A stretch of DNA of 44,223 bases, taken from the NCBI GenBank assembly GCA_002803225.1, contig NXFV01001021.1, forward strand, positions 1-44,223, written 5' to 3'. The first letter of the stretch is position 1; the number at the start of each line of letters is the position of its first letter. The position numbers and the translations under genes are program-made. The notes beneath the pieces are model-generated. The model ran no database searches. It was not told the origin of the DNA and saw only the letters and a list, made by a program, of their open reading frames with translations. Source of the stretch: Gamarada debralockiae. Its lineage: Eukaryota > Ascomycota > Leotiomycetes > Helotiales > Hyphodiscaceae. This document shows positions 21,828 through 32,155 of this stretch, piece after piece.

Positions 21828-24191
21828 TTTTCTAATCAGTTTCGAGATGAACGTTGAAGTCAACTACGACCCGTGTCAATAGTTTAGGGAGGGCGAAGGG
21901 TTATCTGGGGAAACCCCTCCTTGTGCCCCGCGGCCCTGCTATGAAAGTGGCATGTGATGAAGGATCATTTCAAGTCAGATTTTCCTGCCACTTGGGTTCG
22001 TTGGCTGTGACAAGACGAAAATGGAATGTCTCCGAGCTTTGAATACGTCGAGGTGACGCTCATTGGGTCTCGACGTGCCGAGGAAGCAGGCAGAGCTCTT
22101 TTCATGGCGGGGTACGAGAGCGGAGGCACCATTATTGAGACTTGCCAAACTTCTTGGCCAGGGGTCCGGAGTCACCCTAAGCCTAATATGTGTTGACGTG
22201 GAGCTCATTAGATACCACGCCGAATATTAGACGTGCAGACTATAGCGGGATACGATGATCGTTTAATCAACGCTACAGCTATCATCAAACTCCTTGGCTA
22301 GGTTCGCAGATTTTCTGGCAGGAACAGGGGTCGATTCTTTTGCAAGATCACCTTTCTTTCATGCTTGTGTCATACCGGAATACTAATACGTTTCTGGACA
22401 GTGCAGGAACCTCGGCGTGCTGCGGTGAAACCGAGTTGTCGAGTTCTTGGAGTGTTTGCCAAGTTGGTGAACATGAGAATAGTCTCATTAATAGTGCTGA
22501 CGGAGATATGCCGGATCAAGTTACTGTACTTGGAAGACTCCGCGAACTCGTAACTGCAACGCTCCTCGAGAAGGCGCGGAGTTGCCACAGGCCGTCATAA
22601 AGCGAGGGTGCGGTTCGATGGCAAGCACTTACTGTCCATGCGCCTCATACCAGTGGGGTTGCTTCTCCACACTCAAAGAAGCCTCAGCCACTGAGCCACC
22701 TCAAGCAACATAATCTTAATCTCGACGACAATTCATCCGCAACAACGAAGACGAACTGTTCAATTCAACTTCATATGCATGCAGCCGTTGGCGTTGGAAG
22801 AATCTCAATTATCTCATTATCGTCATTCTTGTTTTGATTTTCGTGGTGCATTCGGCAAATTTGTCAACTGGTCTCACGACATTTCGGCAGTTCCGGGTCG
22901 GTTTGTGAAGGCCTTTTCGCTCAAGTTCTTTTCGCTGCGGCGTGAGCAATAAGACCCTGCTCGATTGACAGGCCCCCAATGTATCTGGGGAGCGGGGAAA
23001 TGCCATTGTGGATCTTCATGGCTGCATAAGCTCCCAACTCGTCGCAGTTGCCTCTCTTAGCTTACGCCAGCTCGGGGCAGTTAGTGGCGTGCAGTAGTTC
23101 TCGCTTGGCGGGAATACCAACTGCATACTTCGTCTGTCTTGCAAGCCTTTTGTTTTCCGGTAATAATTTCGCATGCAACTGCAACTTGCCGGGGGATTAG
23201 TGCTCACTGTACTCAGACACGGCCTTGAGCGGGGTTTTGAATCATGTCATGATAGGATCTCGCCGAGTCGCTGCGTCTCTAAGAAGATTTCTATCTCAGC
23301 AGGAGAACCCCAGAATTACTAGTCGCAACGGCTTCTCGTAAATCCAACGCCGAATCTCCCGGGTCAAATTTCTAGACTAGAACCAAGGTTCTAGATTTCG
23401 ATTGAGTTCGATTCCGTCGATGGAAGCTACGAAGAATTTTAGGGGTTTTGAAACTAAAACTCAATTGACTTCGACTCTAGGTTGAGGCCGTCCGTCGATT
23501 TCTCAGACATGGGTGTTTGCGTTACCCCTCAGTAGAATGCGAGCGTACAAGAATTGAGTTGCCAAACTGTAACAATCCAACAGGGGGAGACAGTACGTAC
23601 ACATGAGCTGGTGCGTGCCATGGCTTTGCCCTCGGCTCCTTCTTGCCGCCCCATTGGCTTTCTTGGTTTGGATTGTTCGGAGCATTGGGTACATTCGAAG
23701 CAACTCTAACCTGGCTTGAGATATGGTCAGTTGCAGAACCAATGCTATCTCTCCATTTCGACTCAGCTCTGAGCAATGCCAGCCAAACTATCTGTCAGTT
23801 TTCCTGCGGAACCCGTTTTGCCCCTGTCTCCCTTCCCTCTGCATGTTGTCACCGAGGAATCTAACGAATGCCCCGCCAAGTGACCTCCATGGCCAGTCTC
23901 GTTCTGGGCACGCCATTGGGTGATATGGGACCAACCCGAATCGGAAATCCTCCGTTCTCTATCGAGTTTACTCTGTTTTGCCTTTCACCTACCACTGGTG
24001 ACTGGGGACCTTTCAGAAGCTGCAACCAGCTGATCTTTACCCCCTTCGATATAAGAAAGACGAGTATCATTCTGATATACCTATGTCCTATCAGGTCAAA
24101 TCTGTTAGCTGAACCTTAACATTGTTCTTAGATTCAACGTCGTTTTTCAAACCCCCTTCAATATATTCTCATTCATATAAACTTTCCCATC
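21828..24191. other. Divergent regulatory region of the glycerol kinase / aquaglyceroporin pair
   Basis: This 2.36 kb lies between two divergent glycerol genes, with no supported coding sequence. It holds a dyad at 23377-23394, AGGGG (23441-23445) and CCCCT (23525-23529) words that match stress-response elements, and a TATA-like word (24050-24055) upstream of the channel gene. The short motifs are individually expected by chance. Confidence 0.45.
23377..23394. promoter_or_regulatory. Dyad CTAGAACC-AA-GGTTCTAG
   Basis: Perfect 8-bp inverted arms flank AA, about 800 bp upstream of the aquaglyceroporin and 1.5 kb upstream of glycerol kinase. The core GAA...TTC resembles spaced heat-shock-type half sites. 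It could be a protein-binding site or a small repeat; no function is shown. Confidence 0.3.
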
Positions 24192-25569
24192 ATGTCTGAA
24201 AAGAAGATCGCTGTTCCGTCACCGTCAAGTCCAGGAAGCCCAACTGTTTCCCACGACGAGGATATCCACGCCAAAAGGGAAAGCTCCTCTGGTTCTGGCT
24301 CAGAAGCTGCGGCTTATGCAGAACACGGGCCTGGTATCGACCATCAAATTACGCAGGAGAATGTCATTGAGTCGCAACCCGAGTTACTATGGAGTCGTAT
24401 CCGGCATTACATGAAGGATCCCTTCTCTGAGTTCCTAGGCGTCTTTATCCTTATCCTGTTCGGCGATGGGGTTGTGGCCCAGGTAGTCCTGAGTGCCGAT
24501 ACAAAGGGCGAATACCAGTCAATATCTTGGGGATGGGGGTCTGTTCAATCGTGGCTTTGTGAAACGCCGTTACTAACGAATCTTAGAATTGGGGTGATGT
24601 TAGGTGTATATGCCTCCGGCAAGTATGTTTACCTGCAATTCGTAAATATATTGAGTTCAACTGACACGGCCTAGGTCTGGAGCACATATTAATCCGGCGG
24701 TTACTTTTGCCAACTGGTAAGGCTAATTCACTTGCATTTTATTCTCTATGGCAGTATGGGATCCTGACAAAGCTCCTAGTGTCTATCGCAAGTTCCCTTG
24801 GCGCAAATTCCCTATCTACCTTGTCGCACAGGTGTTGGGGGCTTTCTGTGCATCAGGCGTTGTCTATGGTACGTTCATGCGAACTCCCCCATTCACTGCT
24901 GCGCAATCTCACTGCTTCTTAGCAAACTATAAGTCAGCCATCGATGTGTACGAAGGTGGATCGCACATCCGAACGGTCCCAGGCTACTCGAACCACTCCA
25001 CAGCCGGCATCTTCTGCACATATCCAGCAGCGTTCATGACGAGAACCGGCATGTTCTTCTCCGAATTCATTGCCTCAACGATCCTTATGTTTTGTATCTA
25101 TGCCCTCCAAGATAATGGCAACATTGGTGCGGGAAATCTCATTCCTCTTGGATTGTTCTTCGTCATCTTTGGTATCGGTGCTTGCTTCGGTTGGGAAACA
25201 GGTTATGCGATCAATCTCGCACGTGACTTTGGGCCTCGACTGATGTCTTTCTGTCTTGGATATGGTCACCATGTTTGGGAGGCTGGTGGTCACTATTTCT
25301 GGGTACCGATATTATACTAAATCCTTCGGACTTCAAGGCTGACAATCTTTCAGATCCCCATGGTTGCTCCGTTCTTCGGCTGTACGTTTGGGGGTTGGCT
25401 CTATGATGTTTTCATCTTCACTGGCAAGTCCTCGCATCTTTGGAATATTTTCCGTGAAACTAATACAACATTAGGCGAGAGCCCGATCAACACCCCATGG
25501 ATGGGTATCAAGCGTTTGTTCCGCCCGGCGGACGTGAAGAAAACAATGGAGGCCCGCTGTAGTGTCTGA
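24192..25569 (+). CDS. Aquaglyceroporin (MIP family, NPA/NLA type)
   Basis: Exons are 24192-24538, 24587-24622, 24675-24716, 24780-24868, 24923-25302, 25354-25423 and 25475-25569, giving 352 aa. It is a glycerol channel of the plasma membrane. The ~75-residue polar N-terminus is followed by TM1 (FSEFLGVFILILFGDGVVAQ), then the first pore loop SGAHINPAVTF (NPA 134-136). The second loop, GYAINLARDFGPR, has NLA (269-271) in place of NPA; the Asp after it is typical of glycerol-conducting members, and fungal glycerol channels often vary here. Six introns are placed, each restoring conserved joints. The last (25424-25474) uses a GC donor (GCAAGT). Exons 2 and 3 are only 36 and 42 nt. It is divergent from glycerol kinase, consistent with import plus phosphorylation of glycerol. 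Confidence 0.9.
25424..25474 (+). other. GC-AG intron in the aquaglyceroporin gene
   Basis: The donor GCAAGT is the preferred GC-donor context and the acceptor is CATTAG. Joining FT-G to ESPINTPWMG keeps the family C-terminus. The GT two codons on would put the next exon out of frame. Confidence 0.8.
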
Positions 25570-25988
25570 TCCTCCACTCCGACATCCCGAGGACGTCAGT
25601 ATCTGCAAAACGGCTCCAACAAACGAATTCCGAGAGAAACTCAAATTCGATGAAAGTTTACATGAGACCCCTTCGCAAGTGTGCTTCAAGGTCGCAACAT
25701 TTAAGTTTATGGGCGAGGTGTACTACACAGCTTTTTTCAAGGGTCCGAAAGAAGGAGATGACAAGCGTTTGATTATTTAAGTATGGTGCTTGAGTGGGAA
25801 TGGCGAAGCGTTATTTAGACGTAGGCCATATTGGCCTGAAATTATGTGTGTCTACCAAAGGATCAAAATAGAACAAAGATTGCCAAGCTCAAGCAGAGCA
25901 GCCCAGTGCCTCCATTTACCATAGCCCTCGCCGCTTCGGAAATTGGTGTACTCGATGGGACAGTTCCATTCGAGTTACCTGTCGGGGT
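25570..25988. other. Intergenic region
   Basis: 3' flank of the aquaglyceroporin, facing a convergent gene fragment. No gene is supported. Confidence 0.4.
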
Positions 25989-26420
25989 TCAGGCACTATT
26001 GGAGCCATTCTTACCGGTATACGAGATCTTGAACACCCAGGCGAATTCATCCGCTGCTTGAACTTGACTTGAAATATTCAACATCAATGAACCATTGCTC
26101 AGCAGCAGCGATGGTACCACCGTGCCGCTAGAATTCCCTCCGACAACAGTCACTGCATCTCCTTGTACCCATGGCACTGGACTATCGAGCACGATGCTTC
26201 CATTTGGCTGTGTAAGACTGATGATGTAGAACGCATCCATGGTTTGAGTGAACCGGATTTCCTTCGTTCCGCTATTCTCCTCAGGGCAGATGAACCAGTA
26301 CGTCGTGTTATAGATCGCTTCCGCATGGTCCTTGATCCAGACGCCAGCCTGTCGATACGTACTCAACGGACATGCCCATTTCGCAGGCCGGTCGATAAGA
26401 AGACAGGCACGTCGCCGGAT
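25989..26420 (-). pseudogene. GH29 alpha-L-fucosidase remnant (C-terminal part)
   Basis: About 125 codons of minus-strand sequence resemble the end of fungal GH29 fucosidases: RQAGVWIKDHAEAIYNTTYWF, then IRFTQTMDAFYIISL, SPVPWVQGDAVTVVGG, LMLNISSQVQ and EFAWVFKISY, ending at 25989. Upstream, at 26370-26420, a few more residues fit but the frame has no start codon. The catalytic TIM barrel (about 300 residues) is absent. The truncation abuts AT-rich repeat-like sequence to its right, so it was probably cut by insertion or deletion. Confidence 0.65.
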
Positions 26421-27564
26421 ACGATGAAGGTGGAGAAGCTATATGGCGCAAGCTATCTCGATATCAGTTAGAATTGTAACGCAAGCAACCTAGAAGAACA
26501 GTTCAGTGCGTAAGACATGGTCGTCTACTGCAAAGGCAATGACAAAGCTTGCGGCCGGACATTAAGACAAATATAAGCCTAGAACCCGTCGAGAGATAGC
26601 ATATATGCACAGGATATCATTAATATATTAGACAGATTTTATGGTAGATGCTACTACAGCTACTGTTAGTGCGATGCAAAGTAATATAATAGGTGGAATT
26701 AAAGATTCGGAGGATGACTGTATTATAGTTAGTTAGGAATAGCTTTAATTTTTACAATTTGATAGTGATTTAGTATTGTCATTGACGTGTCTCACGTTTC
26801 TATACTAATTACTACTGAAGCGAGAGGTCAATACGTGCACTCTTGAAATTTCGCCAGAAATTCAGAGGGTGAAAAATTAGCTCGGAGCGGGTGAAGATTT
26901 AGGTGGCCTCAAAAAAAGACGGTATTAGCGGTCAATACCAGGAAAGTAAGGTTAGGGAGCCGACCCGGGGCTGCATCGGTTGCGCACCGGTGAGTACGAG
27001 GCAGGAGAGCGTCGTGCGAGCCCTTCTCGAGGCCGGGGGAGCGTCGTTGTCACGATGTTGGCGGGGTTTGGCGTTCGCGGGACGACCGCCTCGCTTAGGT
27101 GGCCGCTAACTTGCTACTAGACATAGTTCCGCTTCCGGAACTACCCTTCCTGTATTTATTTTCCTTCGTCTCTGGCCTTTACGGAGGGAATATGCACCTT
27201 TACAGCCAGCAATTATGATTCTTTGAATACTCTCTTGAATTGGGCGCCTGGCCCTGCCTTATCCTCTTGTTATTTGTGTGTGTTCCGACCGCTATTAGGG
27301 GACGCGGTTACTCTTATTATTTACCTCTTAGTGCGTAAGGAAACTAGTCTGTTCTGTTATGTTTCTTATCACTCCTTATAGTTAAAAGGTTTGTTGCATA
27401 ATAATGATTAAGAAGCGTGGTATATTTCTATTGCTCTGTATCTGGCATAGAGGTTCTACCAGATTTAGCAATTCATTATCAGATAATTCGGTGTATTATG
27501 AGACAGTTGTCAGCGCAGCGCTCATCTAGCAGCGCAATCCAGCGATTGGGTATAAATTGTGCGC
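26421..27564. other. AT-rich desert with a GC-rich island
   Basis: No gene supported. 26560-26880 is AT-rich. 26940-27115 is sharply GC-rich (for example GACCCGGGGCTGC, GGCCGGGGGAGCG). 27120-27560 is AT-rich again. The jump in base composition suggests an inserted element or a segment that escaped repeat-directed mutation. Confidence 0.45.
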
Positions 27565-29435
27565 TTAAACAACCTTCTCATCGGAAACAGGGACCTCAGT
27601 AACTGCAGGCTTGTCCGCAAGACCCTCGGAAGCGGCCCAGGTCTCATGCGGAACCCATTTTGCGGAATGACGAGGTGAAGTCTCAGCCATCATCTTGTCA
27701 ACTTGCTCCAAGGATAATCCCTTGGTCTCAGGAACTAAGAAGTAAGCGAACGTCAGGGACAGCATTGCGGTGGAACCCCAGACAAAGAACACTTTTGGTC
27801 CCATATTGGCTTTATCGGTGGAGACAAGGTAAGGGGTGACGACAGCAATGATGCAGTTCCACATCCTAATCCCATATGTTAGTAATTCATCGTGCCAGAG
27901 AGTGAGAGTGCGAGAAGTTATGACATGCTCCTAGCGAACACGTAGATGTTTGAAGAGAAAAAGATCAAGAGGTTACTTACCAGTTGGATGCAGCAGAGAG
28001 ACCAACACCACGGGAGCGGATAGGAAGAGGGAAGATCTCTCCGATCACAACCCAGGCAGAAGGACCCCAAGTGCATGCGAAGGCTGCAACGTTAAGACAG
28101 ATGAAGACAAGCTCAGCAGAGACGGCAGGCTTGTTTTCACCCTTCTTTTGGGCATTGGGAGCGGCAACACCGATGATGGCTACAAGATATTGGGAGACAA
28201 CCATACAAGCGGCTCCGATCAGGAGAATCTTACGTCGGCCGAATCTTTCAATAATCCAAAAAGCGGGTGGGGTGGCGACGACGTTGACAATATTAGTAAT
28301 AATCTCGGTCAAGAAGGGGTTGCTGATCGTGCCAAGGGTTTGGAAGAAGGTTGTACCGAAGTAGAAGATGAAGTTGATGCCGGTAAGTTGCTGCATAGCC
28401 TGCAGACCAATTCCGAGGATTGATCGTCGAAGGTTAGAGCTGCTGTCAGTTATGGACCCTTTGAAACAAGCGGCCCATGAACCAAGATACGTAGTGGCGG
28501 GAACAAGGGCCATTTCATAGTCGTTGTTTGCCACAATCTCGGCAAGTTCGTCTTGGACATACTCCGAATCAACTGGCTGGGATCGGACTTTTGCGAGAGC
28601 CTTGCCAGCCCGCTCAAGATCACCCTTTCGGACGTAGTATCTTGGCGATTCTGGCAGGAATATGAGCCCGATGCCCAGGATTAGAGCCCAAAGGAATTGA
28701 ACGCCGATTGGGATGCGGTATGAACCAGAGTCAAGTCGATTCTCGGTAGCATAGACAACACAACCGGCGATGAGGATACCGATCGTGATAAAAAATTGGT
28801 ATCCGGAGACAAGCGCACCACGGAATTTTTTAGGAGCGATTTCGGAGATATAGAGGACGATGATGTTGGAGATAAATCCGACACCGCCACCCGCGATGAC
28901 ACGCCCAATGCAGAAGAGAGCGAGTTGACCTGAGGAGGCAATTTCCAGGATACACCCAACGCAGAAGATAATGCAACCCAATATGATGGTTGGTCGTCTA
29001 CCAATGGCATCGCCGATGTCACTCTTGCAGGTAAATGTCAGTAAATATCAGTAAATGTCACACGAGGGGGATGTTGTCAGTAGGGTGCTATCTGCGTGAT
29101 AGAGAGAAGGGGAAAATGTGACTCACAGCAATGAGAGCACCGAAGAAGGTACCGGCAGAGAGAATCGAGGTCATGAGAGACTTTGTAGAGGCAGCGATGG
29201 CAAAGGTAGATGGGATGTTGTTTGCATTGACGCCAGGATAGAGCTGGTTGTCAGTGTACTGGGTGATGAAGTAAGGCATTCCCAGAACACCTCCCATCCA
29301 GCCCGTGTCATAACCAAAGAAGATACCACCAAATGCAGCGAAAGCACACATGAGGTAGGTCTTGACAGTGACGGGCGCTTCAGTACGCGCAAGATCGGCA
29401 GTGCCGTGCACAGCGGTAGCACCGCCTCCAGCCAT
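27565..29435 (-). CDS. High-affinity hexose transporter (MFS sugar porter)
   Basis: Exons are 29435-29127, 29023-27981 and 27865-27565, giving 550 aa with 12 expected TM segments. It is a proton-coupled monosaccharide transporter of the plasma membrane. Motifs are FFGYDTGWMGGVLGM (TM1), GDAIGRRPTI, GRVIAGGGVGF, PESPRYYVRKGD, GLQAMQQLTGINFIFYFG, ERFGRRKILL, SRGVGLSAASNW|MWNCIIAVV and PETKGLSLEQVDKMM. Introns are 103 nt (29024-29126, phase 0) and 115 nt (27866-27980, GTAAGT, phase 2), longer than most in the window. Intron 1 carries three tandem 10-bp repeats. A CTGGGG word (CreA-type SYGGRG) lies upstream near 29730; one match is weak evidence for glucose repression. Confidence 0.92.
29031..29060 (-). 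repeat. Three tandem 10-bp repeats inside intron 1 of the hexose transporter
   Basis: GTAAATGTCA, GTAAATATCA and GTAAATGTCA are adjacent on the plus strand. On the coding strand the repeats place TTTACTGACA/TTTACTGATA words, and the CTGAC element is the fungal branch-site consensus, so the repeats multiply the probable branch point just before the acceptor at 29024. Confidence 0.75.
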
Positions 29436-30930
29436 GATTGTTGGTGTTGTTCAAATTTTGGGAAAGTAGAGGGAACAAACTGAATGCCAGTGGCAGAAGT
29501 ACTGAGAAGAGAAGTAATGGGCAGAGGGCGAAGGGAAAAGCAAGGAGAGGAAAGGTAATGCAGGAGAACGTTCTATTTGTGCTCCTGCTATCTCAGAGAA
29601 CTTTCTCCTCACGAGGCAAGGTATCATGCTACATTTCTAAGCCCCCGGAAAAGCAAACCTCGGAAAGCAGCTACATCCGAGCCGATTGCGCCGCAAACGT
29701 GCTAAAATTCGGGGGAGGTGGAGAAAGGCTGGGGTTAATAGAGAAAGATGAAGAAGAAACCACCCAACCGCGTCGAGCTAACCACGATATGTGCAGGAGT
29801 GGAGAAGTATGGGGTAGGGAACACCTCCAACGCCTCTTTCTATCCAACGATTCGGACGAGGAGGTTTTTGGTATCGGGCCGTTTTCGTCGCTATCCACGA
29901 AAAGCCGTTTCAACCTGCTCACCTGGCGCACTTTGGCGTTGATGCTGTACGAAGAAGGGTTGCTGGATTGCTTGTACAGTCATGTACTGGGTGTGCTATA
30001 GGCTGAGGTTTGTGGGTGGAAAACGGGGGGTTGGCTACTCTTCTGTACTTGCTCGCCACTCGACACAACCCTGCCTCTAGCTCTCTGGAATGAAGGGTAA
30101 TGTGCGTACTGTACCAGTCGGAGATGACAGTTAACGTGTGGTCCTGTGGTCATGTGAGGGCCTAAACCCCCTGGGCAGGAGAATAAGCGTAAGCGGCTCT
30201 AAGCCGCGAACGGCCGTTAGAGGCTCATAAATTCGGAGTAGTCCCGAGTCGCTCGACGGTTCTCAACTCCTAGATCCTCACTTGTAGAATATTCGGGTGA
30301 GAAGCACCGAAGAACTTCCTCGCAGTTTCCCGGGAATAGGAGCCCCACCCGCGGTTGGTGCTCAAAATTCAAATGAATGCTCGATTGCCCATAATACCCA
30401 CCAATCAAATGCTCGAATGCCGCTTACCCATTACCCCAACCATTACCAGAGTTCATATGATCGCATCGTGCTTCAATCCCCACAATTCAAGGCCCTCAAA
30501 GCGTAAGATGTCATCATATCACTACAGGTGTCGTGATACATTTTCGCAGACGACGTTACATTTCATTCAGCTACGAAAGCTTACTGGCGACACAGCCTCT
30601 CTTGGCAGTTCACCCGAAGAGTGAGCCAATACTCTTTGCAGAGGCATCGTACACGTATGAGGATGCCGCACCTGTTTAAGAATGGAAGTTCTTCGGCCAA
30701 TTCTGCGCATATCCTCGCCCTATGATACGCTGAGTATACGGGGCGCCAAACCCAGTGCATGTCTAACGCTGCTGACCTCATGTAGGAATGCTCAGCCCTT
30801 GCCTAATAAGCGATTTTCCTTATATTGTGTCGCATTCGTTATTGTCGTTCCTACTAATCGTTCGGCTAACGCCCCCTCACCCAATATGCAACGCATATTA
30901 GGTGAGGGCGGCCAATGCGTTAATCACTAG
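29436..30930. other. Intergenic region upstream of the hexose transporter
   Basis: About 1.5 kb with no supported gene. The first several hundred bases are probably promoter. Small palindromes occur near 30190-30225 (GCGGCT-CTAA-GCCGC, AACGGCCGTT), and a strong hairpin lies at 30874-30908. Confidence 0.4.
30874..30908. repeat. Near-perfect 16-bp hairpin
   Basis: The left arm CCCTCACCCAATATGC (30874-30889) pairs with the right arm GCATATTAGGTGAGGG (30893-30908) with one mismatch and a 3-nt loop. It lies at the border between normal sequence and the AT-rich desert. It could be the end or core of a MITE-like element. Confidence 0.65.
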
Positions 30931-32155
30931 CAATACATCGATTTTTTATAGTACTAATTGAAAGATATATATTAAAATACAACTAACAGTTGTATTAATA
31001 TATATATAGGTTTAAAATAAAGCGTTTTTATTGAATATTACTAGCCTACTAAGCTACTTTCTCTTATGCCTTTACTTCCTTCTCCTTATACTTCTTAACC
31101 CACTATTCCTATATATTAATTACTCTTCTTTCGTCTTCTTCATCCCCTTTAATCTACCTACACGCCTGATGATTATATATTTCTCTATATTTCTAAATAA
31201 TCTTATTCATTATTTCCCTCTCTCTTTCTTAATATTAGTGACTTAGTGTATTATCTGATTTAGTACTAAGTTTAACTCTTGCCAGGTCTATCTCTTGGCT
31301 TTCAGGCTAAGTTTTATCTTTAGTCTTCTTCTCTCTCTATATTTGATTTTATTACTTTTCCTCTCTACCCCTACTAGGTATCCAAGTCCCTAGCTATACT
31401 CTCTATCTATATGACGGCTGCAAGCTATCGATCAGAGGGAATAGTGAGGGACGTCGTACGCAGATAAGACCTATAGGAATAGCATAGCGTATCACAGATA
31501 GACTATTAAAGAGTAGCCTAAATACTTGTATCTATTAAGAATCTAAAGCTAAAGAAAGAAGAAGAAGAAGGAGAGAGCTTTATAAGAAGCTTAAGCTTAT
31601 ATATAGGACCTAGGACTATACTAATATAAGGTCCTTATTAGCTTGCGCTAATAAGGGTCTTAAATATAGTAGCTCTAGTTGATTTCCCTAGCTTAGCGGG
31701 GGAAATCCCATAGAAACACTACTATATATACAGTCAAAAGCAACTATAAAACTCCGCTTTTATACCTTCATACGCCTCTACCCCCCGTCTAGGTATCCAG
31801 TAAGAACCTCTGCCTCCACTCTATATCCCTCAAGAGCCAGCCTGCCTTAATTGAACATGAGAAACCTCAGAAAATATATTCCTTCTGCTTGATACTCACT
31901 CCCTCCTTCCTAATACTCTTCTGGCTCAAACTCTCGTTCTCCTAACCACTAGGCCTGTGGTATCTGACCCCAGATACTGGGCAATAAGCCGATTCTGCCC
32001 ATGTAAAATTACTAAGAGTTAGAAATAAGAGCCCTAGATACTATATCCTAAATACTAATTTCTACATGATGTGACAGTTCTGGGGAATGTCACGTGGTTC
32101 TTACAATTGTAACAACCCTTACTTAAATCTTATGCACTTGGGATTTTCCTCAGAT
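30931..32155. other. AT-rich, gene-free desert (repeat-derived)
   Basis: Strongly AT-rich DNA with many TATA/TTAATA words and no coding frame of interest, adjoining the Crypton-like terminus. It fits sequence degraded by repeat-induced point mutation. Confidence 0.5.

Noticed and set aside
22340..22600. 86-codon plus frame in the glycerol gene intergenic region
   Set aside because: Overlapping frames on both strands are equally open; no family resemblance.
23400..23420. tRNA B-box-like word GTTCGATTCC
   Set aside because: No A box, acceptor pairing or cloverleaf can be drawn around it.
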